64,000 bases of DNA from Austropuccinia psidii. Its lineage: Eukaryota > Basidiomycota > Pucciniomycetes > Pucciniales > Sphaerophragmiaceae. A program made the position numbers and the translations under genes. This document shows positions 23,701-38,100 of this stretch, one piece after another. Numbering within the stretch: position 1 is the first letter of the stretch; every line of letters starts with the position of its first letter. The stretch lies in NCBI GenBank assembly GCA_023105745.1, contig JALGQZ010000012.1:44285763-44349762 (forward strand). Reading direction: 5' to 3'. A model generated the notes under the pieces. The model was not told where the DNA came from. It did no database searches and saw only the letters and a program-made list of their open reading frames with translations.

Positions 23701-26700
23701 ATCACATCTGCAAGCCATGAAAACCCAACTCAATGAATCCAACTGGAATGAACTCCACTGAAATATTTGGAATAAATTCCGAAAATCTTATATGAAATGA
23801 TATTCTGAAAAATATAAAAGATTTTCATATTTAAAGTGGTTCAAATGTTCAAGTTATCATACAAAAGCACTTGCATTGAGAATTTTTACAAGTAATAATT
23901 TAGTAAAAATTATAAATACTGTATAATTAAAGTTTGTGAAATGTTTAAAGTTGGATTATTAGTATTTTCCAAATTTTACAACTTAATTTCCCATGTTTCT
24001 GATATATTCTGTTAAGTATTTAGCATTTTATGAAGCATATCAAACAATTGTCATATTCAAATTTCATAATTCTTGGTGATTGAAAAATATTAAAGAAATA
24101 TCTTTGGAAAAATTCTTTCATAAAATATCCAAAATTTATTTCTTCAAAATGAATTCAAATGTGCTCCAGTGAGATAACTCAGCTTCATTCCAAATTTCTA
24201 TTGAATATATTTGAACAGATATTAATCTTAATATCAACCTTCAGAGGAAAGTTTTTTGAATTAAAAAATACTTCAAGGAAGAAAATTCATATAGGTTTTT
24301 TACTTTTGAAAGTTTATTCTTTTTAAGAAAAAAAATAATAATGCTAGGTATGAATTTTAATAGTGGAGTTGATTATTTTTTTCTGTAAAAGCAAAAAAGG
24401 AAAATTTTCAAGAAGAGTAAAGTTTCTATTTCAAATTCCAAAATAAATTTAAAGAAGATAGGTTATATATTACTTGTTTTTGTCTATTTTAATGATAAAA
24501 AATAATTTAAATAAATATTTTAAAACTCAATGAACTCTGAATCTTGTTAAACTAGATTATATTTTGTCAGAATTACCAATGTACTGAAATTTGTTAATTT
24601 TTACTTGGAAATGTTTTTTAAAAATGGTAAATTTTGGAATGATGATATTTATAAAAATATTTATGTGTTTTTCATTTACTTTGATTGATATTGAACCGAA
24701 TAATTGAGCTTCTGTTTGTTAAAAAAACCCATGCTTAGTCCATTATTGAATAACAAATTATTTATAAAGTAAGATAAATGGTGTTTTAATTGAAAATTTG
24801 AGACATGATTTCTATTCAAAAATCACTTAAAAACAAAAAACTATGAATTAACGAGTTTTTGAAAAAGATAGGAATCAAAAAGACCTATTAAAGCCCTCAA
24901 ATTGAACTGAACTGATAAAATCCATTAGCTTAAAACACAAAAAAGTAATTAGTTTTTTGGAAATAAAGCTAGTCCAACACAGACAATTAATAATCATAGA
25001 TAATTCTCCTTTCTTTTTAAAATAAATTACCCAAGTCAATAAGTATAGGGTAATATACTTTGAATTTAACTTCACAGAAAACAGTTTGTAAATAATATTT
25101 CAGTGAATTAAACTTATCAGAGTTTCAAAAAGGATATCTTAGTTTTTTGGGCTCTTAAACAATTAATATAGATTGAATATTTTCTTTTTTCTCAAGTTAC
25201 AAAGAAATACTATCACAAAGAAACACAAGTTTTCCTTTAAAAGGATTGAATAATTATCGAAAATAATACACATTTGGTCTTTAATATCTAGATCAAAAAA
25301 GGTTTTTTTTCCATAAATGTGCAACAGAAAAACTTTGGAAATTAACTTTGAGTCAAGAATAGCAAGAACATTTTTTCAAATTTACTTTAAGCTTTTTTTT
25401 CTTTCATGCGATAGCATTTGAGTAATTTGAATTAGAATTTTGAATTCCAGTAGAAATATCTTTAATACCTTACATAATCCATTTTTGTTCCTCTTTAAGG
25501 TATTATACTTCCCTTTTTCTATGAATTTAATCTCCAAATTTTGGAAATTGGGTGTGGGAACTGTTTAATATTCATAAAGATTGCTACTAATTAGTAGGAC
25601 TTTCCTCCTCTTTAGTTCATTATTCTAAAAGACTCATAAACTTCCAGAGTTATTAACAGAAAAAACATTAATTAAGATATCCTGGCTAGTTGTATCTGGT
25701 GAAGCATCAATAAAACTTGAAAAATGTCCTCTAATTTGATCTTGAAAAATAAAATTTTTTTCTTTTTAAATGTAATGAAAAACATAATTATTAAACTATT
25801 TTGATTCATGATCTGGATTTTGACCTTTTATAGAGCTATCCACAATGTCAAGAGTATAAATTGTTTTTCACCTCTTCCCCCCAAATGGAGTCAAAATAGC
25901 CAAAACAAATAATAAATTCTCTTTTTGAAAGAAGAAAATTTGTCAGTTTTCTGGATTCCATGATTTTGTAGAAATATGATGGCCTTTTGTACCTTATGGA
26001 ACTTCATGCTATCCATTGGCAGAGGGAAAATTGAAGAAGGTTTCCAAAATATGATGAATTTTTGAAAAATGATTCTAAAAGTGAAAGCATAGAGTTAGAT
26101 AGGCTTTCTGTTGTTGCCAAATTTTGTTGGGGCTTTCATAAATGAATTAATGGAGGTTCAATCTTTTTATTGAACTTGTAAGTTTTTGAGAGGACACATT
26201 GGAGCTAATTCTTTCCACAAGCCCTCTAATAGATTCCATTTTCAGGAATACTTATATTTCCTATAAGATTTTCATTGATTAACATGAATAATATTAATAC
26301 TTTCGTCTATCATTCTTAATGGCTTACTTGTATTGTGTCTTTTTTGTTAAAGTAAGAATATGATTCAGCCTTTAACCAGAGCACAATGAAAAAACTAAGG
26401 GTGGTCCATAATTCAAAATTATTCCTGGCATGTGTTGAGCAGCATGAATTTTGGATTGGGCTTGATTAAGGGGCTCCATTGCTCAAGGAGGTTATTAAAG
26501 TATTAAATAATATAATTATCCAGAAATTTACCTTCTTTCTTTTGATAAGGAATGTTAAATAATGAGAGCTATAATGGAAATAAACTTTATTGTTTCCAAG
26601 GAGAGAATCTGCTCACATTTATTTGTATTCCTCTTTGAATACAGTTTTAGTAGGAGTATGAGAGGAATATTAATGGTAAACAAAATGAGCCATTCTGTAG

Positions 26701-28060
26701 CTGGCATGCCAATGCTTTTGGGAACCAGATAAGCTAGGAGCAAAAAGATATCTTTTGAGATACATTTTCAAGGAAGCTTTAAAAACCCTTTCTTCAAATT
26801 ATTTTTCATTTGTATCATAATTTATGCAAGCTTCATCATTCCAAATCAAGAAAATAACCATACAATAAGGCATAGAGCCACCTTTTAATTTTCTCTTATT
26901 ATCCAAAATAATTTTTTCAAATTGTGAATCACTGAATACATGCTATGTTCCATATTTAATCCTGATTTAATTTTAGGGAGAATCATAATAAGTGACATTT
27001 TGGAAGTCTTCAAAAGAATTTTCAATTAATTTATTTTCTATTATCAGACCAAGTTTTCCCAGAATGCATTTTTTTTTGGTAAATTACAAATGAAATTCCC
27101 AATTGAAACTGAAAATGAAATTCATACTTCAAGATTTTTCCCACCTTTAATATTTCAAAGAGCTAATTCTAAATAAATCACCGAATATGCCATTAAAGTA
27201 CATATTAGAACATTCTCATTTTGAACACATAAATATGACATGAAAGTGAAACCATACCTTGATTTCTCATCTTTTTTGGGTTTTGGTTCATCTTTTGTAT
27301 TATTTTATGATTAATTCTGCAAAATAAAATGCATTTTTGACATTCATTGAGTAAGAATCAACATCAGTTTGTGATAAATTGATCACACTTTTCTCAATAG
27401 AACACATGCCCTTTTTGATGATCACTTTGGATATTATTTTGTCTTTTTCCTTAATAATTAAATTTCCTCTTTTTTGTCTTCCATAAATGACAGCCCCCTT
27501 ATTTTTCTATGTAAAGTGGCTATAAACATGATCATCTGAATTACTCTTGTGTTAATATTTGCATCACCAAACACATTTTTATTTTTAATTTTTTTCATTC
27601 CTTGTTTTTTTGATAATATTGCTTAAATCCTTGATTGTCTTTTTCCCGCACTCAACTTAAATTTGCATTTGAGTCATATGTTTCTCTTAATACTTTCCTG
27701 CTTGGTTTGAATTATTTTTATATTATTTTCATCTGATGTGACCACATTCCATAAAAAGTTATGATTTCATTTTTATAACACATAATAAAATTGTTTCAAT
27801 TATTTACATTTCCTCAAATAGATGTCTTCATTCTTTTTTTTCAATCTGAATCTCTTTACTTAAATTTCTTTTGAGTTTATTTTTTTTGTATGATTTACTA
27901 ATTAAATGTTTTTTCTTTTTATATTTCAATATGATTCAGACTTTGTTTTTTGGCAATACAACCAATATGACAAATTTGAAATTCCTTTTTTTATTTATTT
28001 TTGTTATTTTTGTTAAATTTGATTTCTTTTGGGTTTTGGGAGGCAAACGAAATGTGTTTC
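23701..28060. other. AT-rich, decayed repeat DNA
   Basis: Over 4 kb with only short, unsupported open stretches. CG is almost absent. I see no LTR ends, inverted termini or domain motif. Most likely very old transposon DNA eroded by C-to-T change, but this is inference from composition. Confidence 0.5.
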
Positions 28061-28330
28061 TTTTTATTTCCTTTTTATTTTTTTTTGTTTTTTTAATGTT
28101 TTTTAATTTTTTTGATTTTTTTAATTTTTTGAAATTTTTTTTAATTTTTTTTCTTTTTTTTTTTTTTAATTTTTTTTAATTTTTTTTAATTTTTTTTAAT
28201 TTTTTTTAATTTTTTTTAATTTTTTTTAATTTTTTTTAATTTTTTTAATTTTTTTAATTATTTTTAATTCTTTTTTAATTTTTTTCAATTTTTTTTAATT
28301 TTTTTAATTTTTTTTTAACTTTTTTGAGTT
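28061..28330. repeat. T-rich tract with decamer repeat
   Basis: Almost pure T/A on this strand. From 28161 to 28240 the unit TTTTTTTAAT is repeated eight times exactly, with decayed copies on both sides (to about 28315). The long open frame over it (27871-28179) is low-complexity Phe/Leu and not a gene. Confidence 0.9.
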
Positions 28331-29337
28331 TTTTTTGATTTTTGTGGAATGTTTTTTTCTTGTTTTTACTATTTTTTTGATTATTTTAAAATAATTTTTG
28401 GAAAAAAAGAAAAAAATACGATCTTTTTTGTTTTGGACCTTGGGGTGTTCATACACTGTTCAGCTTTGATTACAGTGTTTCAACAGGCCAAACTCAAAAA
28501 AAAGAAGAAAAAAATCATAAAAAAAATAACAATTTTTTCTTTTTATCAAAAATCATTATAAAATAATTTAAAAAAAGCAAAAAAAAACATCAAAAAAAAG
28601 AAGGAAAAAATTACAAAAATAAAAATAAAAATAAAATAGTAAACACATTTTTTACCTTCCAAAACCATCAAAAAACAGCTGATAGTGGTAATTTTTTGTT
28701 TTTCTTTAAAGTGACCTTGTAAATTAATTCAAAATAAAAATAATTACATCACACATGAAGAATTTGATGAAAAAAATATATGACAGAAAAACTTTCCAAA
28801 AGCCACAACCATTATAATGTCATTTTTGAGGAAATTGTTTTTTTCAAAAAATAAAATAAAAAAGGTTTTGACCATTTTCAAAAATTGGTGGCATTATGGG
28901 CCCTGATATTGAAATTATATGGCCATAATTTCAAGAAAAAAGTAATGTAAGACATAAATCAATGAAAACATGGAAAAGCTAAAAAAAGTATAAGGAAGAG
29001 AAAGTTAATAGAATTCAATTAAAAAATTACCCAAAATTTATGAATTAAATGGTGACTCCGCAGCAGAAGCATCATATTTAATTACTATGAGAAAAAATAT
29101 GTGTTTATAAAGGTACTCTTTTAGATATGGAAAATGAAATTTATTGTTCATGAGCCATTTTTTGAATTCAATTTTGGCCAGACACAAATCAAATGTTTTT
29201 AAATTTTGTTTTTTCATTTCTTCCAAAAATACAAAAATATTTCCTTTCAGAAAAATTCACATTTTTTCAAACTGCTTGAAATGTGTAACTTCACTGGTAT
29301 TCTCTTTTTTAATTTTGATTAATCCACCAAGGAATAC
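28331..29337. other. A/T-rich spacer
   Basis: A-rich and T-rich runs, nothing recognisable. Confidence 0.5.
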
Positions 29338-31585
29338 TTATTGTTCAGATTTTCAGGCTCCCATCTGATTCAAAGAGATCAGTGGATTAAGGATTATGAA
29401 TCTCAAAAATCTGAGGGCCAAAGGAAAATAGAGCATATCAGAAGAAACTCCTGTGAGATGTCCATTCCACTCAGCACAAAGAATTTAATCAGAGAAGCTC
29501 CTTCCTGTCAGCTGCAAATATTTTTGATGAAAGCCCCCAATTAAGTTCTAGAGTACAACATTGTCAAACAACACAGAATTTCCCCACCACCCCAAAACCT
29601 TCAGCTCATGATCAACCAAATTTCCCACAATGACAGCCATCACCTTTTCTTTCACCAAGCTGTAAGCTTTTATTTCTTTGATTTTCATGCTATCCCTTTT
29701 TATGGAACCTTTTCCTTTTTGCCAGAACATTCCTCTTATAAGCTTGAAAAAACAAACAAATTGATTACCAGGCCCTCTTCAAAAGCCTTCATTGATTCAG
29801 GAAGCTCTGATGATTAATATAACCCTCCTCCTCAAACTTCCTTCAAAGATGTTCCTTCCTAATCCCAGAATAATAACCAAAATAGACCAATCCCACAACC
29901 ACCAAAAGGTCTTATTCTGAAGCTTTCTTCTTCTATTCCACCCCATCATCAAAATCCACTTTTGAAACAAGAATCTCTGAGGAATCCGATGAAGTCCCCC
30001 ATACCAAAGTCAATCCTAAATGGTTTTAAAGACAGCTCTTCACATCAGAATCACCTGTCCAGCCTTCACCAACAAAAAAAATGTCCTACCATTTTGACCT
30101 CCAGACACCAGACTCAGCCACCTTTTCATGATTACAGAAACATTTCATGGAAAGGCTTGAATGAAATGGACAACTACAATTCTCCCCCAATAAGTAAGAC
30201 TGTCAGGAAGATACCAGTCCAGGCTCCATCAAACCCAGCTCAGACGCAGGTACCACAATCTGCATCTCCTACCTCAGGTCCTATGTTATCAGAACCTCAA
30301 CGAACTCCTGAATAATTGTTAATGGGATTGGCTCAACCTCCAGTAGGCCATATGAGAAGTTATCTATCATAATTATATTTGGACATGATAATCAAACTGA
30401 CTCTTCAATTTCAGAGTTTTGCAAAGGATTTACCCCAGAAGGAATAACCAAAATTCAATATTGGGAAATAAAAAAAGATAAAGCCAAAATATCCTCCAAT
30501 TATTACCTTGGTTTACAAAATTTTCACTTTATCATCAAGAAACTCAGCACTCTTTTTGGTCAAAAGGTTGTTAAAAATACCATACGTTCATCACCATACA
30601 TAAAATGGCTTTCTGCATGTTCTGCCAAATGCAAAGAATATAACTGACATTTTCTTTAAGTAATTAAACAGATATAAAAGATGCTTACTTATAGCTTATA
30701 CTTATATGAATTCAGATGGCATTATATTGAACAATGATACCAATTTTTCATGGAAAAGGAGATAGTGTATCAAGAATCATAGTTCCACAGCCCAAGAAAT
30801 TAAAATTCCCCAGTTTACACAATAACAAAGCTTATTTCCTATACCAAGAGGCCAGTCAAATGAGCCTGGAACAATCTCGAAGCTTCCCTTCTGATGAAAG
30901 AATCATAGATGCACCCTTCCTGGCTTAAGGCCTCCTTAATAAGATCAGATAAAGCCCTTGTAGCAGTTGTGAAACTAGTTTGAAAGGTCAGTGATACCAC
31001 TGATCCCACAAGAGAATCCTGACAGGTAAAAAGTTACTTCAAATAGTGGTGGTCTTATATATGTCTTCATCCAATTTATGGGAGCCATCACTGCTCTCCT
31101 CTACCTTCATTTTCAAAGCAGAAGCCTCAATAATTAAATTTCTCTTCCTGGAGAGGCCAAAAGATCTTCCAATAGAAATATGTCCCTATTTTTTTCTGCC
31201 TTATCAAGACCTATTTTTTTTAGAACTGCATCAACTTTCACCTTTCCTCAAAATGATTGATCCTATTCAATTTGGAAAGCATTTATGGCACTTGAATTCG
31301 GAAAAATTGACATTCAAAAAATGCTTTTAAGAAGGTTCTGGATCCCTTTCATGGATTCCACTGGGAAATACGAGGTAATATTTCATTTCAGTTTTGTTTT
31401 CAATGGTATTTAGAACCAATGGACCACTTGATTGGTTTAAATTTTGGAGAGATCACAAGGACCAAGTCATATATGAAAATATTGCCTCTATCTTCATGCA
31501 ACATGTCATTTTGAATGTTGATAGCTCTTATTGCAAATTAACTTTAGTTTCTTTGTTATCCACACCTAGAAGAGGATCTCAATAG
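29338..31585 (+). pseudogene. Broken, unrecognised coding block (probably transposon-derived)
   Basis: A run of plus-strand open pieces with protein-like composition: 29341-29544, then 29608-29817 and 29962-30315 in one frame separated only by stops, then about 30340-30645 in another frame (KLSIIIIFGHDNQTDS..., KISSNYYLGLQNFHF), then 30734-30928, 31046-31330 and 31394-31585. The 29962-30315 part is rich in Pro, Ser, Gln and His (SKTVRKIPVQAPSNPAQTQ), like the low-complexity N-terminal part of retroelement Gag; the 30340-30645 part is more globular. I recognise no catalytic motif. It is GC-richer than its surroundings, which supports former coding. Confidence 0.45.
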
Positions 31586-31788
31586 AATGAACCTCCTGTT
31601 GCTTCTAGTTCTTCCTCCACATCTTGAAATATTTTTACTTCTTTCCAATCTTATTTTTTTGTTTTCTAGGGAAACAGAATTTCTTACTACTTCTAGTACC
31701 TTGAAATATTTGACTTTTACTCCATAAACACACAATTAATTACACATTAAATTTAAAACTTGATTTTGTTCATTAATATACAGCCTTC

Positions 31789-31885
31789 ACCATGAAAAAA
31801 ACTATCCCTGTTGGTGGGGGTAGCAGGTCCAACCCAGGCCCAACCCGCTTTCAACCTGAGTCTGAAAGTTGGTTCTAACCTTGAA
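31789..31885 (+). repeat. Left arm of a distant inverted repeat
   Basis: Starts ACCATGAAAAAAACTATCCC and contains GGGGTAGCAGGTCCAACCCA, which recurs exactly in inverted orientation at the right arm (54478-54570). Outside the arms, GCCTTC (31783-31788) and GCATTC (54571-54576) match at five of six bases. These may be the termini of a decayed DNA transposon that now encloses element C and the MULE. Confidence 0.6.
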
Positions 31886-32976
31886 AGATTTTTTAAGATA
31901 CTTTCAGCCACATATTTGGAAATTAAGAATTTGACTCAATTGATATAGAATATTATCATGATATTAGTTTTTCTCCTTATACATACTATGCTCACTATTC
32001 ATTAATTTAAGGGGGTATTGAGATAAAATCATTTCAAACAAGAAACAAAGCTTCTCTAATTGGGATCTGTGGAAAATATTAACATCAATTCCATTTTCAC
32101 CACTTATTGAAAGAATATCCTCACTTGAAATGTGTAACTATTCCCCAAACATTACTTTTTAACTTTTGTTGAAAGAAAAACTTTGATGTATAAAGAGGAA
32201 TTTTGAAATAATTGAAACATTTCTTATTTTTTATATCCTTAAAACTCTTTTACAAGCTTTTTAAACTTAGAACCAAAGGATTAAATATCTTATTGATAAA
32301 TAAATAATTCATTTTGTTATTACTCATTCATATCCCATATTTATGTCAAAAAGCCTCTTTCGACAAGTGATTGAAGCTTAATCTATATCTCTTGATATTT
32401 TTAGATCTGGATTAGTTTTCTTTCTCTTTAATATTTGGATTCCTATTTTTATTATTAAAAATATTTGGCTAAGTCTATTCTTCCAGCTTCATATACTTTT
32501 TTGAATGTATTGAGAAATTTCTATTGTGAAAGGTATTTTTCAACTTCAATGTACTAGTGTGATTGCTTTTAATCATCCTTCAAATAAATCCCAATTTTAC
32601 CAATGAGGTTTAACATTATTTTCCTTCCACATTGCTACACGTTGTTCTGAATACCTCATCATTATTCACTTTCAGTCCATTTTCTCATAATCTTTGCTCT
32701 ACACAAGTTTGCAAACAATGCCAGTATTGAATTTTTGGTGGTTCCCATTCATGGCTCAACCTCTCCACCTCTCCTATGAGTTATTTATTTCCATAAATGT
32801 TGATTTCTTCTCTTAAATTCTTTCTTCAATCTGAAATATCATTAATTAAAAAATTTCTTTCAATAAGCGCAAATAATAAAAGTGAGGAAGTTTGTTCAAA
32901 AGGAAAGAATCACATTTATTTTTCAAATTTGAATTTTTTCTTTCTCTTTTTATGTTTTTAGAACTGGATTTCTTAC
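31886..32976. other. AT-rich DNA between repeat arm and element C
   Basis: No gene or domain seen. Confidence 0.45.
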
Positions 32977-35000
32977 TGTAAGGTTTGACTATGAAACAAT
33001 AAGTAAAAAATTACTAATTTATTACTTATTGTACTCTGAATGTCCTTATAAATTGAATAAATAAGATTAAAAATATAATAATAATAAATAATAATTATTA
33101 TTATGGCGTAAAATAATTATATTACTAAATAAATATAATAATATAATTTATATTATGAAAATATAATATAATAAAATAATATATTAATATAAAATAATTA
33201 ATATATTAAAAAGCTCTTTATTATTGTTACCAACAAATAATAAAGGCGTAAAAAATTGTTTTTTATTAATAAAAAACAATTAATAACAATAATATTACTA
33301 ATATTAAAGTTATGAATTAATATAAATACTATTTATATTAATTAAAGAATTATTAAGAGAGTAATAATAGAGAAATTATTATAAAAAGAGAAAATAACCT
33401 ACTTTTAACACTTAATATAATAATTTTGAAGTATTTTACGCCAAAAAATATAAATACAACCTTTTCAAATTGTATTTACAATAAAAATAAAGAAAATTAC
33501 AAATTATTCTGGATTTTTACGTGGAAATGAGTTTTAGAGAGATTTATAACAAAAACAATTAAATAAATGATTTAATCACGTCAAAATAGATGATTATAGC
33601 AAGGTGGTCTTTGGTCTTTAATAATATAATGCTTTTATATATAAAGAATAAAGAAATTACCTTTTGATTTAATTGATTTAATGTTTTTGATGCGTCTGAG
33701 GGGAAAACAGAGTAAAAAGAGCTCTATTTATAGTAAATACCTCCCTCCTAGAGTCCAACAGGCTTCTAGTAGACGTGTACTGATCATATCCACTGGAATT
33801 GATCAATATTTTAAGGTTTGAGGGTGATTACATCATGATCAAACCATATTACATCATTATTACACCATTATTTAGAGTTATCACTATAACTCTAAGTTTG
33901 ATGTCATCAGAGGCTTGGCAGAACCCCAAATTTCGTGAATTCTATTAGTTTTAATCATAAACTAATAGTATTCACCAATTGTATCACTCTTATGACTGTT
34001 AAACTTAATTTAAGGTTACAGTAGATGATCATAACTGCTCAATTTAAGCTCAAACTTTGATCTTCAATAACTTTTAAGATTTACACGCTACAGCAGTTCA
34101 GAGAGTGAATTCTGATAGCCTGGCATAACCTTATTATGCTGCCAAGAGCTTTTTATTACATCATCAAAACTCTAATTTTGATGATTTTTCTTGTAACTCA
34201 TCTTTTCTGTCGAAATTCAATGATTTAAACTTCAAACCTTGATTTCAGGGGGTTATACCCTGAATTTAATAATAAAAATTACATAATTCTTCACGAATGA
34301 ACTAGTAGAATCCAACTGTATACTTTTTTTTAAGTTTGGACCTTTTTCACAACAAAGTGGTCAACAGCTCTGTTGATTTTTATCAATATTTCATCATAGG
34401 TTTTAACCTTGTTTATAATTTGTAAAATAAAGTTCATATCTGTGCTCTTACAGTAATTACGTGGTAACTTTATTTTTGGTTCATCATTCTATCATGTATA
34501 GTTTAGAAGATATTAGCTATGATCCTTGAATATATGCGTTGACCAAAAAAGTGCATATATTCAGGTTAATTCCTTAAGTATTGACTTTGGGAATTAGCTT
34601 ATTAATTGTTTTATGTGTGGAATTTCGTGGGGAATCCACTGGTACAACTTATTTTACATGTTGTCTCATTAGTTCCTGAGATAAATAGGGTTTTATGGTT
34701 TTTATAAGGTATTATACCTTATAATTCATTAAATATTGACTTTACAGATATGCCATAAAAATGGTATATGTGTATTTTTCCATGAGGAATCCAATGATAT
34801 AATTTATTTTACATGTTGATTCATTGGTTTTTAAGTTAAACCAATTTTTGTACCAATTTATGGTATTTTTTGTATATTTAAGTAATTATTTTTAATGTAT
34901 AATTATTCTAAGTAATTTTAGTATAATTATATTAAAGGTATAATTATTCCTAATCTTTTTTGTGACCTTATTGGGTATGTGGTCATATCTCAAAGGCTCA
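32977..35000 (-). repeat. 3' LTR of element C
   Basis: 2,024 bp, same length as its partner at 41647-43670. AT-rich, with a TATAAATAG on the minus strand at 33724-33732. Confidence 0.95.
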
Positions 35001-35120
35001 CATTCCCTACCACCAAAAAAGATTGTACCACAATCTGATATGTATGATTAGGGTATCATCCACTGTCCTACCTCTTCAATAGACTTTGTTAGTCTTGAAG
35101 CTCAATAATGCTTAACTTTT

Positions 35121-38100
35121 TTATTTTTCAGGTTTTCTTTCATGTCTGAACCTTCTTAGTAGTTTATCAGCATTGGTTATATCTTTCTCAAGTAGCCATT
35201 CATCTTCTTGAGTTGAAATTCTATACCTTACAAGGTATTCCCTTTCTTTATTGTTTCTTGTCCTTCTTTCTTTAAGGACTTTTACTATTTTCTTCTCCTC
35301 TCCTTCTTCCAAGGGGGGAATCTCAAGTGGGGGTTTATTTCTTAGTGGAAATAACTCCTTGTCACTTGAACTGTAAGGTTTTATCAGACTTACAGGGAAA
35401 GCTGGGTGTTTGTTCATTAGTTCACCTGTGAGTTCTAATTGCACAGCATTGGGTCCATGAAGTGCTTTTATCATAAATGGTCCTGCAAAGGAATATTTCA
35501 ATTTCTTTGGGCCTTTTATGTTATTGAAATTAAGGGTTGATACTAAAACCAAGTCTCCTATTTTGAAATCAGGTGGCTTGTGACTTTTATCCCATCTTTC
35601 TTTTGCATATTTAAAAGAGTCTTGCATGCATCTGTTTGCATGGTGTCTTTCTTTGTCAAGCATTATCTTGAAACTGCTTGCTGTTGGATGTATATCCACT
35701 AAGTCCTTTTTGAGGGTATCATAAGGAAGTCTTGGATTCCAACCTTTCTCTAGCATTGCTGGTGTTTTGCCAGTAGAAGAATGGATTGATGTCTTATATG
35801 CCAGTTCAAGTGCTGGTATTAGTGTACACCAATCATGGGTAAAACCATCAGAATCTTTGAATTCTAGCCCATAAGCACAGAATCTTCTAATCATATCCTC
35901 TAGGGTCTGTATCATTCTTTCTGCTAAACCATCAGTTTGAGGATGATAAGCTGTTGAGAATGATAACTTTGTCCCAAACAAGTTATGGAGATTTGTCCAT
36001 AATGCTGAAGTGAACTTTGGGTCTCTGTCACTTATAATATTTTGGAATAAGCCTGTGTGGCTAATGACTTTATTCCATATCATTATGGCTGTATCCATAG
36101 CTGTGTCATCTTTGTGACATGGTAAGAACATGGGGGTTTTACTGTACCTGTCAACTAACACTAGGCATGCATTATAACTCCTGTCTCCTCCTGGAGGTAA
36201 GGCTGTTACCCAATCCATATGAACTATTTTCAAAGGGGGTTTTGACTCTTGGATTTGGATCATCATTTCAAATTTCTTCCCTGTGGCTCTGTTGGCTTTT
36301 TGACATCTGTCACAGGTTTGGCAGTACGCTGCAACATCTTTCTTCCAATTTGGCCACCAAGAGCAGGTTTTCACCCTCTCTAGTGTCCTATCTTCTGAGA
36401 GATGTCCAGATGCAACACTATCATGACACTCATGTAAAATAGTGTTTATTAGTGTTCTGTCTGTTAAGGCCATAACACATGTGTGTTTTGTTCTATGGTA
36501 AAGGATTCCATCAAGGAGGTGAAATTTTCCTTCATCATATGCCTTTTTCCATATTTCATCTAGTTTTGATGAAAGTGATGGATCTTTGCAGTCTTTCATT
36601 AGAAGTTGGCTTAAGATATGGCAATTTTTGTCTGTCTTATAGCTTTCTTTAACTTGGTTAAAGAATTCTGTGCCAATGTCTGTAACACATATTCCTTCTA
36701 TATGGTGCTCTTCTTGTGGTACCCATGCTGGATTGTCAGGGGTATTTGCTAGAGCCCATCTGCTGAGACCATCTGCATTTTTGTGAATATTTCCAGATTT
36801 ATGAACAATAGTCATATTTCCTCTATATTCCTGGATAGCAATTTGCCATCTCAGCATATGTCTATTTGGAGTCTTCATATTTAATAGTGATTTTACAGCA
36901 TTACAGTCTGTGATTACATCAAATACTGTGCCATCCAAATAATAATGCAGTTTTTCTAAAGCCCACACTAGGCATAAGCATTCCATTTGGCTTGCTCCAT
37001 ACCTTGCTTCTGTTGGCTTTATTTGCCTTGAAATGAAACAAATTGGTCCTTCCACTGGTTTATCATTGATAATTTGTGTTTGGTGAAGTGCAGCACCTAG
37101 TCCTTCTCCACAAGCATCAATGTACAGTTTGAAGGGTAGTTTCCAATCTGGCATTAGAAGAAATGGGGCATTTGTTAAGGAATTTTTCAATTCTTCATAT
37201 GCCTTGACTCTTTCTTCTGTCATCTCATAGACTGTTTGTTGGTCACATAGCTTATACAAGGATTTAGCAATCTTTGCAAAGTACTTTATATGCTGTCTAT
37301 AGTAACCAGCAAATCCTGAAAATGATTGCATTTCTTTTTTGGTTTGAGGCATTGGTTTAAGTAGTACTGCTGCTACTTTATTTTTGTCTATGCCTAGACT
37401 AAGTCCAGATACCACATGTCCTAGTGCTTTTAATTCACTATATGCAAAATGACACTTTTTCAAGGAAATTTTCATATTCACTTGGACTATTTTCTGTAGT
37501 ACCCTTTCTAGTCTTGTAAGGTGATTTTCCCAAGTTTCTGAGAAAACTATAATATCATCAATATAGATAATTAACCATCCTTCTGATAATTCTTCAGGAA
37601 ATATGGTATTCATCATTCTTTGATAATGGGAAGGTGCATTTTTTATCCCAAATGGCATCCTTAAGTATTCAAAAATTCCACAATGGACTATTATTCTTAG
37701 TAGTTTCTTGGCATTGTCTGTTAAGACATTTTGATGAAAACCCTTAAGAGCGTCCATAGCTGTAATGAACTTAGCTTGTGACAATTGGGTCAATGTCTCA
37801 TGGATTCTGGGTATTGGATATCTGTCTGGAATGGTATAGGTATTCAGGGCTCTGAAGTCTCCTACCATCCTTGATTTTCCATTATGCCAAGTTATAATGA
37901 CAGGTGTAGTAACTTCTACTTGTTCATTATGTCCAACCTTTCTTAATACTCCAAGGTCCATTAATTCTTTAATGTGCACCTCTAAGGCTTCTCTAGCTCT
38001 TGGACTGGCTGGATAAGCAGGTCTCCTTAATAAAGGTGGGTAAGGCTTTTCTACATTAAGAGTTATATCCACTTCATGTCCAATTATGGCACCTAGTGGT

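Noticed and set aside
27871..28179. 102-residue Phe-rich open frame
   Set aside because: Low-complexity translation of the T-rich tract.
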